Assembly (NCBI GenBank): GCA_018716725.1
Contig: DVJP01000029.1
Span: forward strand, 1 to 58,146
Reading direction: 5' to 3'
DNA length: 58,146 nt
From: Candidatus Merdivicinus excrementipullorum
Lineage (GTDB): Bacteria > Bacillota > Clostridia > Oscillospirales > Ruminococcaceae
The translations under genes and the position numbers were made by a program. The notes under the pieces were generated by a model, which saw only the letters and a list, made by a program, of their open reading frames with translations, was not told where the DNA came from and did no database searches. Shown piece by piece: positions 16,140 through 32,274 of this stretch. Numbering within the stretch: the stretch's first letter is position 1; the number at the start of each line of letters is the position of its first letter.

Positions 16140-17027
16140 TCACCTTAGTTTTTCCGCGGAAATAGGCGAACTCCAGGCGATTCTCCCCTCCTTGTCAATG
16201 ACCTCCACCCGGAGGAAGGTTTCGCCGGGGCAAAGGAGGTATTCCGCCTCCGTCAAATTTTCCCCAGCAACAGACCGGAAAGGGGACCACACCTGGTCTG
16301 AATAAAAGAGGATATTCTGCGCCGGGGTGCAGCGGACCCGGAGCCTGCCCCGTTCCAGGGAAAGCTCCATCTGCGGCCCCTGGGAGGCGTAAAACCGCCC
16401 CTGCCGCAGGGCGTCCAGAAGAGCGTCCTCCTTCAGCTCATCCGCCTGGACCCAGACAAAAGAGCGGCACTGTTCCCCCGTGTAAAAATGGGCGTCGTCG
16501 GAAGCCACGCAGGGAATCAGGGTTCCGGCGGCGGAAACCATATCCAAAATCACGCTGGAATCCGCCCGGCGGCCGTTCCAGGGGTTGCCGGACATGGTGT
16601 TATAAATTTCCGAAGCATCCACCCCCCGGAGCCTTTCAATCTGCTCCGGCCGGTTTAAGGACCAGGCGGGATGGGCTAAAATTGCGAACCCTCCGGCGTC
16701 ATGGACGGCGTCCAACACCTGCTGCGGCTCCAAAGAGGGGGATTTGAGCAAATCCGGCGTCCTTTTGGCCCCAATGGACACGATATGGTAAATCCCCGGT
16801 TCCGTCGCCTGGCTGCCTGCGTCATACTCACAGCCTGCCAGCAGCAGCATTCCATTCTTTTCCCCGCCTTCCGAAGGCGCCCAATGGTCAGTCAGGGCCA
16901 AAAAGTCATAACCCGCTTCCCGGTACAGTCGAATGACTTCCTCCGGGGTTTTCCGCCCGTCTGAACAGGTGGTATGGGTGTGAAGGTTCCCCTTCCACCA
17001 TTTTTTCCCAAATCGATCCTGATACAC
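16140..17027 (-). CDS. PHP-domain metal-dependent phosphoesterase
   Basis: A 295-aa protein. The N-terminal PHP domain has the metal-binding motif LHTHTTCSDG (about residue 15), ALTDHW (about 45) and ILAHPAW (about 119). The terminal motif is VASDDAHFY (about 176). The last 90 residues form a beta-rich extension (RVRCTPAQNILFYS...). PHP proteins hydrolyse phosphoesters; the substrate is not evident. The start is GTG at 17027 with GGTGA upstream. It is the first gene of the operon that ends with the helicase-loader gene. Confidence 0.85.
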   Translation of the reverse strand: MYQDRFGKKWWKGNLHTHTTCSDGRKTPEEVIRLYREAGYDFLALTDHWAPSEGGEKNGMLLLAGCEYDAGSQATEPGIYHIVSIGAKRTPDLLKSPSLEPQQVLDAVHDAGGFAILAHPAWSLNRPEQIERLRGVDASEIYNTMSGNPWNGRRADSSVILDMVSAAGTLIPCVASDDAHFYTGEQCRSFVWVQADELKEDALLDALRQGRFYASQGPQMELSLERGRLRVRCTPAQNILFYSDQVWSPFRSVAGENLTEAEYLLCPGETFLRVEVIDKEGRIAWSSPISAEKLR

Positions 17028-17066
17028 TTGGATTCACCGTCCCTCTCTCATTTTGCCGATATCAAT

Positions 17067-17095
17067 ATTATACCAGTTCTTTGGCCGGATTACAA
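17067..17095 (-). promoter_or_regulatory. Promoter of the PHP-to-helicase-loader operon
   Basis: TTGTAA, a 17-bp spacer and TATAAT on the minus strand. The -35 box directly abuts the gdhA terminator. Confidence 0.75.
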
Positions 17096-17097
17096 CT

Positions 17098-17133
17098 AAA
17101 AAGACTGCCCGATAACCGAAAGTTACCGGGCAA
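17098..17133 (-). terminator. Terminator after gdhA
   Basis: TTGCCCGGTAAC pairs with GTTATCGGGCAG around a short loop and is followed by TCTTTTT on the minus strand. Confidence 0.85.
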
Positions 17134-17158
17134 TCCGCATTTATTTACGCATGTGGGA

Positions 17159-18520
<1,362 letters not shown>

Positions 18521-18540
18521 CTAAATCTAATTATAGAAAC

Positions 18541-18569
18541 ATTATACTCTATACTCCTTTATTTTTCAA
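18541..18569 (-). promoter_or_regulatory. Promoter of gdhA
   Basis: TTGAAA, a 17-bp spacer and TATAAT on the minus strand, close to the gdhA start. I saw nothing else in the rest of the 418-bp tuf-gdhA gap except the tuf terminator. Confidence 0.78.
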
Positions 18570-18837
18570 TAGTTTTGCTGTATTTTTTTTATTTCCTGCA
18601 TTTTATACAAAAGATATTCTTTTTTTCCCGGCTGTCCGTGAATAAGATGATGCAAGTTTCTCATTTTTTCCTTCATATTAGCGGAATTCATCAACTTTTT
18701 CAGCAGAAATCCGGCCTTTTTTCGGGGGCTTTGGCTATGCTTCCGGGCATTACGGCAGCGTCACCGGAAGGGTTGGCGTATCCTGGAAAAGAAAAAGCCA
18801 AAGAACACATCTGGAAGCGGCTGCTCCATCATGTGGC

Positions 18838-18870
18838 AAAAACCCCCAGCCCAATGGGCTGGGGGTTTCT
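18838..18870. terminator. Terminator after tuf
   Basis: AAACCCCCAGCCCA/TGGGCTGGGGGTTT, a 14-bp perfect stem ending in a T-tract on both strands. It lies 57 bases after the tuf stop. Confidence 0.88.
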
Positions 18871-18926
18871 CGTTTGAGCAAACAGACGCAAGCATATATC
18901 GGACAAAAGCTGAAACTCAGCAAAAA

Positions 18927-20126
18927 TTATTCGTTGATCTTGGAAACAACACCGGAACCAACGGTACGGCCGCCTTCACGGATAGCGAAGCGGAGACCTT
19001 CCTCGATGGCGATGGGGGTGATCAGTTCCACGTCGAACTCCAGGTTGTCGCCGGGCATAGCCATCTCGGTGCCTTCGGGCAGGGTGATGATGCCGGTAAC
19101 GTCGGTGGTACGGAAGTAGAACTGAGGACGGTAGTTGTTAAAGAAGGGTTTATGACGGCCGCCTTCCTCTTTCTTCAGAACGTACACGGAGCAGTGGAAT
19201 TTGGTATGGGGATGAATGGTGCCAGGTTTGCAGAGAACCTGGCCGCGCTCGATGTCGGAGCGCTGAACGCCGCGGAGCAGAGCGCCGATGTTGTCGCCGG
19301 CTTCAGCGAAGTCCAGAAGTTTCCGGAACATTTCAACGCCGGTAACGGTGGTTTTCGCTTTCTCATCTTTCAGGCCAACGATTTCAACTTCGTCGCCGAC
19401 TTTAACAGTACCACGCTCAACACGGCCGGTAGCAACGGTGCCGCGTCCGGTGATGGTGAAGACGTCCTCAACAGGCATCAGGAAGGGCTTGTTGTCGTCG
19501 CGCTCGGGGGTGGGGATCCAGCTGTCAACGGCATCCATCAGCTCGAGGATCGGTTTGTAAGCCTCGTTGTTGATGTCATCGGGAGCTTCCAGGGCAGCCA
19601 GAGCGGAGCCGCGGATGATGGGGGTGTCGTCGCCGGGGAAATCGTACTCGTTCAGGAGCTCACGGATTTCCATCTCAACCAGATCCAGCAGTTCTTCGTC
19701 GTCAACCTGGTCGCATTTGTTCATGAACACAACGATATAGGGCACGCCTACCTGACGGGAGAGCAGGATGTGCTCACGGGTCTGGGGCATGGGGCCGTCA
19801 GCAGCGGAAACAACCAGGATAGCGCCGTCCATCTGAGCAGCACCGGTGATCATGTTCTTAACATAGTCGGCGTGGCCGGGGCAGTCAACGTGAGCGTAGT
19901 GACGGCTGTCGGTCTCGTACTCAACGTGAGCGGTGTTGATTGTGATACCACGAGCTCTTTCTTCGGGAGCTTTGTCGATCATGTCATAAGCTTCGAATTT
20001 CGCTTTGCCCTGCATAGCCAGGGTTTTGGTGATAGCGGCGGTCAGAGTAGTTTTGCCGTGGTCAACGTGTCCGATAGTACCAATATTTACATGGGGTTTG
20101 GTACGTTCAAATTTCTGTTTTGCCAT
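18927..20126 (-). CDS. tuf: Elongation factor Tu
   Basis: The 399-aa GTPase that delivers aminoacyl-tRNA to the ribosome. G1 [11 protein letters not shown]3 DCPGHADY and G4 NKCD are intact, and domains II and III are complete ([21 protein letters not shown]). AAAGGAGGAA precedes the ATG. It is the last gene of the rpsL-rpsG-fusA-tuf string and is followed by a strong terminator. Confidence 0.98.
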   Translation of the reverse strand: MAKQKFERTKPHVNIGTIGHVDHGKTTLTAAITKTLAMQGKAKFEAYDMIDKAPEERARGITINTAHVEYETDSRHYAHVDCPGHADYVKNMITGAAQMDGAILVVSAADGPMPQTREHILLSRQVGVPYIVVFMNKCDQVDDEELLDLVEMEIRELLNEYDFPGDDTPIIRGSALAALEAPDDINNEAYKPILELMDAVDSWIPTPERDDNKPFLMPVEDVFTITGRGTVATGRVERGTVKVGDEVEIVGLKDEKAKTTVTGVEMFRKLLDFAEAGDNIGALLRGVQRSDIERGQVLCKPGTIHPHTKFHCSVYVLKKEEGGRHKPFFNNYRPQFYFRTTDVTGIITLPEGTEMAMPGDNLEFDVELITPIAIEEGLRFAIREGGRTVGSGVVSKINE

Positions 20127-20179
20127 TTGGATGTTCCTCCTTTAAACTCAAACAATTTATTTGGGAAAGCAAGCAGATT

Positions 20180-22261
20180 TTATGCCTGCTTTGCTCTCTT
20201 GGAGATAATATCGTCCGAAACGGATTTCGGGACCTCAGTGTAGTGGCTGGGCTCCATAGTATACTGTCCGCGGCCCTGGGTCTTGGAACGTAGGTCGGTT
20301 GCATAACCGAACATTTCAGACAGGGGAACCATAGCGCGGATCTCTTCCACGCCGTTTCTGGCCTCCATACCCTGGATCTGGCCGCGGCGGGAGTTCAGGT
20401 CGCCGATAACATCGCCCATGTACTGTTCAGGGACGATAACAACAACCTTCATGATAGGTTCCAGAATAACAGGGTTGCCTTTCCGAAGAGCATCTTTCAG
20501 CGCCATAGAACCGGCGATCTTAAATGCCATTTCAGAAGAGTCGACTTCGTGGTAAGAACCGTCGTACAGTTCTACGCGGATGTCAACAACCGGGTAGCCT
20601 GCCAAAACGCCGGACTGCATGGCGCCCTGGATACCAGCGTCAACAGCGGGGATATATTCCTTGGGAATCGCGCCGCCGACAACCTTGTTTTCAAACTCAT
20701 AGCCTTTGCCGGCTTCGTTGGGGTACACACGGATCTTAACATGACCGTACTGGCCCTTACCGCCGGACTGACGGGCGTATTTGTTTTCAACGTCCACCTC
20801 TTTGCGGATAGTTTCGCGGTAAGCAACCTGGGGTTTGCCAACGTTTGCCTCTACCTTGAATTCACGCAGCAGGCGGTCGACGATAATCTCCAGATGAAGC
20901 TCGCCCATACCAGCAATAATGGTCTGGCCGGTTTCTTCATCAGTATAGGTGCGGAAAGTGGGGTCTTCTTCCGCAAGTTTTGCCAAAGCAATGCCCATCT
21001 TCTCCTGGCTGGCCTTGGTTTTCGGCTCAATAGCAACACGGATAACAGGTTCCGGGAACTCCATAGACTCCAGGATAACCTCGTTCTTGGGGTCGCACAG
21101 GGTGTCGCCGGTAGTGGTCTGTTTCAGGCCCACAGCAGCGGCAATGTCGCCGGCGTAGCAGGTTTCGATATCCTGACGGTGGTTTGCGTGCATCATCAGA
21201 ATACGGCCCATTCTTTCCGATTTGCCCTTGGTGGCATTGTAAACGGTAGCGCCGGCGTCAACCGTACCGGAGTAGACACGGAAGAAGCAGAGCTTTCCAA
21301 CAAAGGGGTCGGTCATAATCTTAAACGCCAGAGCGGAGAAAGGCTCAGTGTCAGAAGAATGACGGACAGTTTCCTCGCCGGTTTCGGGATCAACGCCCTT
21401 GATGGGAGGAATGTCGATAGGAGAAGGCATATAATCTACGATCGCATCCAGCAGTTTCTGAACGCCTTTGTTGCGGTAAGCGGTACCGCAGCAAACGGGA
21501 ACCAGATCATTGGCAATGGTAGCAGCACGCAGGCCCTTTTTGAGTTCTTCAATGGACAGTTCTTCCTCTTCCAGGTACTTTTCCATCAAATCATCGTTGG
21601 TTTCCGCAATAGCTTCCACCATTTCCGCGTGGTACTGATCTGCTTTTTCCTGCATATCAGCAGGGATGTCAACAACGGAAATATCGTTGCCTAATTCATC
21701 GTTATAGATATAGGCTTTCATTTCCATCAGGTCGATAATCCCTACAAAGGAATCTTCCGCGCCAATGGGGAGCTGGATCGGCACCGGATGGCATTTCAGG
21801 CGGTCTTTCATCATGTTGATAACATTATAGAAATCCGCGCCCATAATGTCCATTTTATTGACGAAAGCCATACGGGGAACCTTGTAATTGTTGGCCTGAT
21901 GCCAAACGGTTTCAGACTGGGGTTCCACGCCGCCCTTCGCGCAGAAAACGGTAACAGAGCCGTCCAGAACACGGAGAGAACGTTCAACTTCTACTGTAAA
22001 GTCAACGTGACCGGGGGTATCGATGATATTGATACGGTGGCCTTTCCAGAAAGCGGTCGTAGCAGCGGAAGTAATCGTAATACCCCGTTCCTGCTCCTGC
22101 GCCATCCAGTCCATCGTTGCAGTACCCTCGTGCGTATCGCCGATTTTGTGCGTTTTACCAGTGTAATACAGGATACGCTCGGTCGCGGTGGTTTTACCTG
22201 CGTCGATGTGAGCCATTATACCAATATTACGAGTCATTTCGAGAGATACGTCTCTTGGCAT
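20180..22261 (-). CDS. fusA: Elongation factor G
   Basis: The 693-aa translocase GTPase of translation. G1 [20 protein letters not shown]3 DTPGHVDF and G4 NKMD are present. Domain IV has [11 protein letters not shown], and the C-terminal domain V has [11 protein letters not shown]. The length is that of canonical EF-G, so it is not a tetracycline-protection paralogue. AGGAGGATATTATG gives the start. It lies between rpsG and tuf in the standard str-operon order. Confidence 0.98.
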   Translation of the reverse strand: MPRDVSLEMTRNIGIMAHIDAGKTTATERILYYTGKTHKIGDTHEGTATMDWMAQEQERGITITSAATTAFWKGHRINIIDTPGHVDFTVEVERSLRVLDGSVTVFCAKGGVEPQSETVWHQANNYKVPRMAFVNKMDIMGADFYNVINMMKDRLKCHPVPIQLPIGAEDSFVGIIDLMEMKAYIYNDELGNDISVVDIPADMQEKADQYHAEMVEAIAETNDDLMEKYLEEEELSIEELKKGLRAATIANDLVPVCCGTAYRNKGVQKLLDAIVDYMPSPIDIPPIKGVDPETGEETVRHSSDTEPFSALAFKIMTDPFVGKLCFFRVYSGTVDAGATVYNATKGKSERMGRILMMHANHRQDIETCYAGDIAAAVGLKQTTTGDTLCDPKNEVILESMEFPEPVIRVAIEPKTKASQEKMGIALAKLAEEDPTFRTYTDEETGQTIIAGMGELHLEIIVDRLLREFKVEANVGKPQVAYRETIRKEVDVENKYARQSGGKGQYGHVKIRVYPNEAGKGYEFENKVVGGAIPKEYIPAVDAGIQGAMQSGVLAGYPVVDIRVELYDGSYHEVDSSEMAFKIAGSMALKDALRKGNPVILEPIMKVVVIVPEQYMGDVIGDLNSRRGQIQGMEARNGVEEIRAMVPLSEMFGYATDLRSKTQGRGQYTMEPSHYTEVPKSVSDDIISKRAKQA

Positions 22262-22369
22262 AATATCCTCCTATTTGAATATAAAATGCGGCCCAAAAGC
22301 GGGCCGCCTTCCCCATTCGCCCAAAAAGAGCCAATGGGGATCAGGCATCCAATCGTATGCCCGGTAAGA

Positions 22370-22840
22370 TTACCATCTGTAATGAGCGAATGCCTTGTTG
22401 GCCTCTGCCATCTTGTGAGTGTCCTCACGTTTCTTGCAGGCGCCGCCGGTATTGTTCAGCGCATCCAGAATTTCGCCGGCCAGACGTTCCTTCATGGTCT
22501 TTTCGGAACGGTTTCTGGAATAAGCGGTGAGCCATCTCAGGCCCAGGGTCTGCCGCCGTTCGGGACGGACTTCCATGGGAACCTGATAGGTAGCGCCGCC
22601 CACACGGCGGGATTTAACCTCCAGGACAGGCATAATGTTTTCAAGAGCCTCCTGGAAAGCCTCCAGGGCGTCCTTTCCGGTTTTTTCGTTTACGATCTCA
22701 AAGGCGCCGTAAACGATTTTCTGCGCGACACCCTTTTTGCCGTCATACATCACATTGTTAATCAGGCGGGTAACGAGCTTGGAATTGTACATAGGATCGG
22801 GCAAAACATCGCGTTTTGCAATTTGACCTCTTCTTGGCAC
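22370..22840 (-). CDS. rpsG: 30S ribosomal protein S7
   Basis: A 156-aa primary 16S rRNA-binding protein of the small-subunit head. It begins (M)[15 protein letters not shown] and carries [18 protein letters not shown] and [14 protein letters not shown]. The start codon is GTG at 22840, 8 bases after AAGGAGGG, giving the exact family length. The six upstream in-frame codons belong to the leader. Confidence 0.97.
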   Translation of the reverse strand: MPRRGQIAKRDVLPDPMYNSKLVTRLINNVMYDGKKGVAQKIVYGAFEIVNEKTGKDALEAFQEALENIMPVLEVKSRRVGGATYQVPMEVRPERRQTLGLRWLTAYSRNRSEKTMKERLAGEILDALNNTGGACKKREDTHKMAEANKAFAHYRW

Positions 22841-22983
22841 TTTACTTCCCTCCTTCATAGAATGAATTCATCGGTACTCGAAAGTAAAAACCCTCGTCAG
22901 ACCAATTGGAAGCCTTTGCACAACGCGTTTTGCATTATGAAAAGCTGCCATCAGCCGAAAGGTTTCCAGCAAAAGCCGGAAGC

Positions 22984-23409
22984 TTACTTCTTCGCACCAG
23001 CCTTCGGACGCTTCGCACCGTATTTGGAACGGCCCTGCATCCGTCCGTTAACGCCCTGGGTATCCAGAGTGCCGCGGATGATGTGGTAACGCACACCAGG
23101 CAGGTCTTTTACACGGCCGCCGCGGATAAGCACGACGGAGTGTTCCTGCAGGTTGTGTCCGACGCCGGGGATATAAGCGGAAACTTCCATCCCGTTGCTG
23201 AGCCGGACCCTGGCGATTTTACGCAGCGCAGAGTTCGGTTTTTTCGGGGTCTGGGTTCTGACTGCCGTGCAGACGCCGCGTTTCTGAGGAGAGCTCTGAT
23301 CAGTGGGCTCTTTCTTCATGGAGTTATAGCCGCGGTTCAGCGCGGGAGCAGTGGATTTGACCTCCTGCATTTCTCTGCCTTTTCTAACAAGCTGGTTAAA
23401 AGTTGGCAT
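22984..23409 (-). CDS. rpsL: 30S ribosomal protein S12
   Basis: A 141-aa decoding-centre protein with the Firmicutes-type insertion ([20 protein letters not shown]), hence longer than the 124-aa E. coli protein. The two lysine regions involved in streptomycin response, [11 protein letters not shown] and [14 protein letters not shown], are wild type. AAGGAGGTG precedes the ATG. It is the first gene of the str string, with its own promoter. Confidence 0.98.
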   Translation of the reverse strand: MPTFNQLVRKGREMQEVKSTAPALNRGYNSMKKEPTDQSSPQKRGVCTAVRTQTPKKPNSALRKIARVRLSNGMEVSAYIPGVGHNLQEHSVVLIRGGRVKDLPGVRYHIIRGTLDTQGVNGRMQGRSKYGAKRPKAGAKK

Positions 23410-23477
23410 ATGGCACCTCCTTACTCAAATTGTTTATGCGAAAGGGCATGTTTTTTTCACCCTTAGCATACTCATTT

Positions 23478-23506
23478 ATTTTACCATTAAAACGAAGGCT
23501 TGTCAA
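23478..23506 (-). promoter_or_regulatory. Promoter of rpsL-rpsG-fusA-tuf
   Basis: TTGACA, a 17-bp spacer and TAAAAT on the minus strand, between the rpoC terminator and rpsL. Confidence 0.82.
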
Positions 23507-23525
23507 CAGTTTCCTGAATTTTTTC

Positions 23526-23560
23526 AAAAAAGCAGGAGCAAAATTCGCCCCTGCTTTTTT
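23526..23560 (-). terminator. Terminator after rpoC
   Basis: AAGCAGG/CCTGCTT, extended by GGCG/TGCT-type pairs, with A- and T-runs on both sides. It ends rpoBC transcription before the rpsL promoter. Confidence 0.85.
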
Positions 23561-23580
23561 CGAATTTCTGTCTATTTCGG

Positions 23581-27105
<3,525 letters not shown>

Positions 27106-27123
27106 TTGCTACCCCTTCTTCCA

Positions 27124-30100
27124 TTAAAAATCATCATCCATATCAGCGCCGTCCAGGGCAAAATCCATGCCGGAGCCGACGTCGTCGAAATCGTCGCTGT
27201 CCTCCTCGAAATCATCGGATTCCTCCGCGTCCTCATCGGCAGGAGCGTCGCCGCTGTCGTCCACATAGTGGTTCAGCTCATCGTAGTCAGACTCCTCGGC
27301 GCTGCGGAAGCTGATGTCCTCATCATCTTCAAAGGTCTGCTTCAGGTCGATTTCGTTGTTGTCCTTGTCCAGAACCTTCACGTCAAGGCCCAGGGACTGG
27401 AGTTCCTTGATGAGAACCTTGAAGGATTCGGGCGTGCCGGACTGGGGCACGTTGTGGCCTTTGACGATAGCCTCGTAGGTCTTGACACGGCCCACAATAT
27501 CGTCGGACTTGACGGTCAGGATTTCCTGGAGGGTGTAGGCGGCGCCGTAAGCCTCCAAAGCCCAAACCTCCATCTCGCCGAAACGCTGGCCGCCGAACTG
27601 GGCTTTACCGCCCAAAGGCTGCTGGGTGACCAGGCTGTAGGGACCGGTGGACCGGGCGTGAATCTTATCGTCAACCAGGTGGTGCAGTTTCAAGAAGTAC
27701 ATGATGCCGACGGTGACCCGGTTGTCAAAAGGCTCGCCGGTACGGCCGTCGTAAAGGACCGTCTTGCCGTCTTCCGCAAGGCCGGCTTCCCGCAGGCAGG
27801 CCTGGATGTCTTCCTCATGCGCGCCATCGAATACAGGGGTCATGATCTTCCAGCCCAAAGCCTTGGCGGCATAGCCCAGGTGGACCTCCAAAACCTGACC
27901 GATGTTCATACGGGACGGTACGCCCAGGGGGTTCAGCACGATGTCCAGAGGGGTGCCGTCGGGCAGGAAAGGCATATCCTCCTGAGGCAGGATACGGGAA
28001 ACAACACCCTTATTACCATGGCGGCCCGCCATCTTGTCGCCGACGGAGATTTTGCGCTTCTGAGCAATATAGCAGCGGACAACGGTGTTGACCCCAGCCG
28101 CCAGCTCGTCGCAGTTTTCCCGGGTAAACACTTTGACGTCCACAATGATGCCGTATTCGCCGTGAGGCACCCGCAGGGAGGTGTCCCGGACTTCCCTTGC
28201 CTTTTCGCCGAAGATGGCCCGCAGCAGGCGCTCCTCAGCAGTCAGCTCGGTTTCACCCTTGGGGGAAACCTTACCAACCAGAATGTCGCCGGAGCGGACT
28301 TCCGCGCCGATGCGGATGATGCCCCGTTCGTCCAGGTCTTTTAAGGCGTCCTCGCCCACGTTGGGGATGTCCCGGGTAATTTCTTCCGGCCCCAGCTTGG
28401 TGTCGCGGGTTTCGGTTTCGTATTCCTCGATGTGGATAGAGGTGTAAACGTCCTCCCGGACGATTTTTTCGTTGATGAGGACGGCGTCCTCGTAGTTATA
28501 GCCTTCCCAGGTGGTAAAGCCGATGAGGGCGTTTTTGCCCAAAGCGATTTCGCCCTGGTCGGTGGCGGGGCCGTCGGCAATAACCTGGCCCCTGGTTACC
28601 TTTTCACCGGCGGACACAATAGGCCGCTGGTTGATGCAGGTGCCCTGGTTGGAGCGCATGAATTTAATGATGGGGTACCGGTGCAGCTCGCCCGCTTCGT
28701 CCCGGATGGTGATTTCCCGGGCGTCCACGGTTTCCACGGTGCCGTCCTGTTTTGCCAGGACGCAGACGCCGGAGTCCACGGCCGCTTTGTACTCGATGCC
28801 GGTGCCGACAATGGGAGAATCGGTGACCAGCAGCGGCACAGCCTGGCGCTGCATGTTTGCGCCCATCAAAGCGCGGTTTGCGTCGTCGTTTTCCAGGAAG
28901 GGAATCATGGCGGTGGCCACGGAAACCATCATTCTGGGAGAAACGTCCATGTAATCAACCCGCTTGCTGTCCACTTCCAGGATCTGATCCCGGTAACGGC
29001 CGCTGACGCGGGGGTTGGCAAAGTGATTGTCCTCGGTCAGAGGAGCGTTGGCCTGGGCAACGACAAACTCGTCTTCCAGGTCGGCAGTCATATAATCCAC
29101 ATGGTCGGTGACAACGCCGGTTTCCTTGTCCACACGGCGGTAGGGGGCTTCGATAAAGCCGTACTCGTTGATGCGGGCAAAGGTTGCCAGATAGGAAATC
29201 AAACCGATGTTGGGACCTTCCGGGGTTTCAATGGGGCACATGCGCCCGTAGTGGGAGTAGTGTACGTCGCGAACCTCGAAGGACGCCCGGTCACGGGACA
29301 GACCGCCGGGGCCCAATGCGGACAGACGCCGCTTGTGGGTCAGCTCTGCCAGAGGGTTATTCTGATCCATGAACTGGGACAGAGGCGAGGAGCCGAAGAA
29401 CTCCTTAATCGCCGCCACGACAGGCCGGATATTGATGAGGGCCTGGGGGGTAACCGCGCCGTTTTCCTGGGCCTGGAGGGTCATGCGCTCCCGGATCACG
29501 CGCTCCATGCGGGAGAAGCCGATGCGGAACTGGTTCTGCAAAAGCTCGCCCACAGGACGGATGCGGCGGTTGCCCAGGTGGTCGATGTCGTCCACGGTGC
29601 CGATGCCGTAAGCCAGGCAGTTCATGTAGTTAATGGTGGCGATAATATCGTCTTTGATAATGTGCTTGGGAATCAGGCGGTTCAAGTTCATCCGAACCAG
29701 CTGGACACGGATGTCGTTGTCCTCGGACTGCTCCAGGATTTCTTTCAGGACTTTGAAGCGCACTTTCTCGGTGATTTCCAAATCGGAGCCGGACAGGTCG
29801 ATATATTCGGAAATGTCCACCATACCGTTGGAAATGACCTTGATATCCTTCTGCTCGGTGCGGATAAACACAGTGTCCACACCGGCCTGCTCGATCATGC
29901 GGGCCTTTTCCCGGGTCAGAACCTCGTTTTCCTCGGCAATGATCTCGCCGGTCAGCTCGTTGACGACAGGCTGGGCCAGAGTGTGGCCCGCAATGCGGAC
30001 GGCCATGGCCAGTTTCTTGTTGTATTTGTAGCGGCCCACCCGGGACAGGTCGTACCGGCGCTCGTCAAAGAGCAGGGGCACTAAATGCTTCACGGCGGAT

Positions 30101-30918
30101 TCCTGTGTAGGCGGCTCGCCGGGGCGGAGCTTGCGGTAAACCTCCAAAAGGGCCTCGTCGCCGTTTTTGGTGGTGTCCTTGCTCTGCAAAGTGGTGACAA
30201 TGGTGTCCTGGTCGCCGAAAATGTCCAGCACGTCGGCGTCGGTGCCCATATTGTCCGTCAGGGCGCATTTGTAGTTTTCGGAAACCTGCTCCAGGGTCAC
30301 ATCGTCCCGCACCCGCAGCAAAGCGCGGATGAAGGCGGTCACCGGGATTTTGCGGTTTTTGTCAATGCGGACGTAGAAAATATCGCTGGAATCCGTCTCA
30401 TACTCCAGCCATGCGCCGCGGTTGGGGATTACAGTGGATTTAAACAGCTTTTTGCCGGTTTTGTCGAAGGCGTCGTCGTAATATACGCCGGGGGAACGGA
30501 CCAGCTGGGAAACAATGACGCGCTCGGCGCCGTTGATAATAAAAGTGCCGCTTTCCGTCATCAGCGGGAAATTCCCCATGTAGATTTCCTGCTCGTTGAC
30601 CTCGCCGGTTTCCTTATTAAGCAGGCGTGCCCGCACATGGAGGGGGGCGTCATAGGTCACGTCGCGCACTTTGCATTCCGTCACCGAGTATTTAGGGGTT
30701 TCATCCAGACGGTAATCGACAAAGTCCAGAACCAGGTTGCCCGTATAGTCCGTGATCGCGGAAATATCGCTGAACACTTCCTTAAGCCCCTGATTCAAAA
30801 ACCATTTGTACGAATTGACCTGCACCTCGATAAGGTTCGGCATTTCCAAGACCTCATTGATGTGCGCGAAACTCATACGGGTGTTTTTTCCGAGCTGCAC
30901 AGGCTTGACATTCACCAT
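27124..30918 (-). CDS. rpoB: RNA polymerase subunit beta
   Basis: The 1264-aa beta subunit. The rifampicin region [20 protein letters not shown] has the susceptible-type residues at the Asp, His and Ser hot spots. [13 protein letters not shown] and [20 protein letters not shown] are intact. The last roughly 70 residues form a strongly acidic tail (Asp/Glu-rich, ending GADMDDDF) beyond the conserved core, as seen in some Clostridia. ATG at 30918 follows GGAG at about 13 bases. It has an unusually long leader with a large hairpin and is not preceded by rplJ-rplL. Confidence 0.98.
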   Translation of the reverse strand: MVNVKPVQLGKNTRMSFAHINEVLEMPNLIEVQVNSYKWFLNQGLKEVFSDISAITDYTGNLVLDFVDYRLDETPKYSVTECKVRDVTYDAPLHVRARLLNKETGEVNEQEIYMGNFPLMTESGTFIINGAERVIVSQLVRSPGVYYDDAFDKTGKKLFKSTVIPNRGAWLEYETDSSDIFYVRIDKNRKIPVTAFIRALLRVRDDVTLEQVSENYKCALTDNMGTDADVLDIFGDQDTIVTTLQSKDTTKNGDEALLEVYRKLRPGEPPTQESAVKHLVPLLFDERRYDLSRVGRYKYNKKLAMAVRIAGHTLAQPVVNELTGEIIAEENEVLTREKARMIEQAGVDTVFIRTEQKDIKVISNGMVDISEYIDLSGSDLEITEKVRFKVLKEILEQSEDNDIRVQLVRMNLNRLIPKHIIKDDIIATINYMNCLAYGIGTVDDIDHLGNRRIRPVGELLQNQFRIGFSRMERVIRERMTLQAQENGAVTPQALINIRPVVAAIKEFFGSSPLSQFMDQNNPLAELTHKRRLSALGPGGLSRDRASFEVRDVHYSHYGRMCPIETPEGPNIGLISYLATFARINEYGFIEAPYRRVDKETGVVTDHVDYMTADLEDEFVVAQANAPLTEDNHFANPRVSGRYRDQILEVDSKRVDYMDVSPRMMVSVATAMIPFLENDDANRALMGANMQRQAVPLLVTDSPIVGTGIEYKAAVDSGVCVLAKQDGTVETVDAREITIRDEAGELHRYPIIKFMRSNQGTCINQRPIVSAGEKVTRGQVIADGPATDQGEIALGKNALIGFTTWEGYNYEDAVLINEKIVREDVYTSIHIEEYETETRDTKLGPEEITRDIPNVGEDALKDLDERGIIRIGAEVRSGDILVGKVSPKGETELTAEERLLRAIFGEKAREVRDTSLRVPHGEYGIIVDVKVFTRENCDELAAGVNTVVRCYIAQKRKISVGDKMAGRHGNKGVVSRILPQEDMPFLPDGTPLDIVLNPLGVPSRMNIGQVLEVHLGYAAKALGWKIMTPVFDGAHEEDIQACLREAGLAEDGKTVLYDGRTGEPFDNRVTVGIMYFLKLHHLVDDKIHARSTGPYSLVTQQPLGGKAQFGGQRFGEMEVWALEAYGAAYTLQEILTVKSDDIVGRVKTYEAIVKGHNVPQSGTPESFKVLIKELQSLGLDVKVLDKDNNEIDLKQTFEDDEDISFRSAEESDYDELNHYVDDSGDAPADEDAEESDDFEEDSDDFDDVGSGMDFALDGADMDDDF

Positions 30919-30947
30919 AGGCTTTCATCACTCCATTCATCTATTTC

Positions 30948-31044
30948 AAGAGGACGCAAAACACAAGTTTTTATTTTCCCCGGCCCAAACTGCCCCTGAA
31001 AAATAAAAACCTGTTTTCTGCCCCGCATCCTCTTTTTTGCGTTT
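30948..31044 (-). promoter_or_regulatory. Large stem-loop in the rpoB leader
   Basis: On the minus strand the arm 31044-31001 pairs with 30977-30948. There are 8 outer pairs (AAGAGGAT with GTCCTCTT), a bulge of about 5 nt, then 22 positions (GCAGAAAACAGG and TTTTTATTTT against the opposite arm) with one mismatch and two G-T pairs. The loop is C/G-rich and about 23 nt. No T-run follows, so it is not a terminator. It ends 30 nt before the rpoB ATG and could control translation or RNA stability. Confidence 0.6.
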
Positions 31045-31172
31045 GTGCAAATAACACAATATCCCGGCCAAAGTCAATTGATTTTTCGCACAAATCAGAC
31101 TGCCCGTTTTGCACCAATATTCACAGCAAATCTGCAAACAAGGCACACATATCCATTCTGATACATTTTACT

Positions 31173-31201
31173 ATTATACATCAAGCGCCACAGCTTGTCA
31201 A
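31173..31201 (-). promoter_or_regulatory. Promoter of rpoBC
   Basis: Perfect TTGACA, a 17-bp spacer and TATAAT on the minus strand. The leader to rpoB is about 245 nt. Confidence 0.88.
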
Positions 31202-31251
31202 GGGGAATTTTTAAAAATTCTGTCCCATCCCGCTTTATAAGGGAAACCTTC

Positions 31252-32079
31252 CTATTCCCCGCCGTTTTTGGCGTAGTCCCTGGGCGGCGTCCCCTTAACC
31301 CGGCGGAAGATGCGGGAAAAATAGAGGGGGTCCCGAAACCCGCAGGAGGCCGCCACTTCCCCCACGGACATTGCCGACCCCCGCAGCATGGCGCAGGCCT
31401 CCCCCACCCGGTACCGGATTAAGAACTGAACCGGCGAAATCCCCAGTTCCTGGGAAAACACCCGGTACAGGTGGCTTTTGCTGATGCCGGTAAAATCCGC
31501 CACATCGGCAATAGTGATATCCCGGCTGAAATTCCGGCTGATAAATCCCGCCGCCTTGTCCACATACTGCCGGGCGGTGGTTTCTCTGGCAGCCGGAGCG
31601 CACTCCATAAGCTCCCCCAAAAACAGGTAAAGCCGCCCCAGCATCCGGGCCTCGTGGGCTGCAGCGCTGCCCCTGGCGTCATAAATATCCAGCAGCCGGC
31701 GGCGGATTTCCTCCCCGTTTTCCGGCCTTAAAACCCGTGCTCCGCCGGCAAACAGGGTGGAATGAACGAGCCGGTGGGCTTCGGTTCCGTTAAAGCCCAC
31801 CCACCAGTAAAACCAGGGGTTTTCCCGGTCCGCCGCGTAGGTTACCAGCTCCCCCGGGCGGATCAGGAAAAGGTCCCCCGGGCCAATGTCAAATGTTCCC
31901 TCCGGGACCGTCAAGCGGCCCTTTCCTTCGGTCACTAGGTGGAAAAGGTAATGGTCCCGGGTAGCCGGCCCCCAGGTGTATCCCGCCTCGCAGTGCTGGT
32001 AGCCGGTATTGTAAACGCTGAGAGAAAGATTTTCCTGACTCTTGATTTTATAGGAGTATTTGAAAAAATCCTGTTCCAC
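31252..32079 (-). CDS. AraC-family regulator, probable galactose-operon regulator
   Basis: A 275-aa regulator. The N-terminal cupin-like sensing domain (about residues 20-120: HLVTEGKGRLTVPEGTFDIGPGDLFLIRPGE) is followed by two C-terminal helix-turn-helix motifs (about 175-270: ITIADVADFTGISKSHLYRVF and SVGEVAASCGFRDPLYFSRIFRR). The start is GTG with GGAGGGG upstream. It is transcribed divergently from galK-galT with back-to-back promoters, so it probably controls galactose use. That link is inferred from position. Confidence 0.88.
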   Translation of the reverse strand: MEQDFFKYSYKIKSQENLSLSVYNTGYQHCEAGYTWGPATRDHYLFHLVTEGKGRLTVPEGTFDIGPGDLFLIRPGELVTYAADRENPWFYWWVGFNGTEAHRLVHSTLFAGGARVLRPENGEEIRRRLLDIYDARGSAAAHEARMLGRLYLFLGELMECAPAARETTARQYVDKAAGFISRNFSRDITIADVADFTGISKSHLYRVFSQELGISPVQFLIRYRVGEACAMLRGSAMSVGEVAASCGFRDPLYFSRIFRRVKGTPPRDYAKNGGE

Positions 32080-32120
32080 GCCTTCCCCTCCTGATTCCCC
32101 AGTATTCTTCCTATAATTTT

Positions 32121-32149
32121 ATTGTAACGCAGCTTTCAGCAAAATGCAA
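32121..32149 (-). promoter_or_regulatory. Promoter of the AraC-family gene
   Basis: TTGCAT, a 17-bp spacer and TACAAT on the minus strand. Confidence 0.68.
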
Positions 32150-32180
32150 GATAAATCCATATTTTTGCGATTCTTCCCCG

Positions 32181-32209
32181 TTGTGTTCCGGCAGCGTTTG
32201 CGCTATGAT
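32181..32209 (+). promoter_or_regulatory. Promoter of galK-galT
   Basis: TTGTGT, a 17-bp spacer and TATGAT. The weak -35 fits an activator-dependent promoter, as expected for an AraC-family activator. Confidence 0.62.
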
Positions 32210-32274
32210 AATAAATAGAAAGAAGGGCTTTCCCCTTTGCTTAAAACCCCGACCGACCTGAGGAGGTATCCCCA

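Noticed and set aside
18831-20243. Long plus-strand open frame antisense to tuf
   Set aside because: It mirrors the highly codon-biased tuf gene, has no ribosome binding site, and its translation resembles no protein. It is a shadow of a GC-rich gene.
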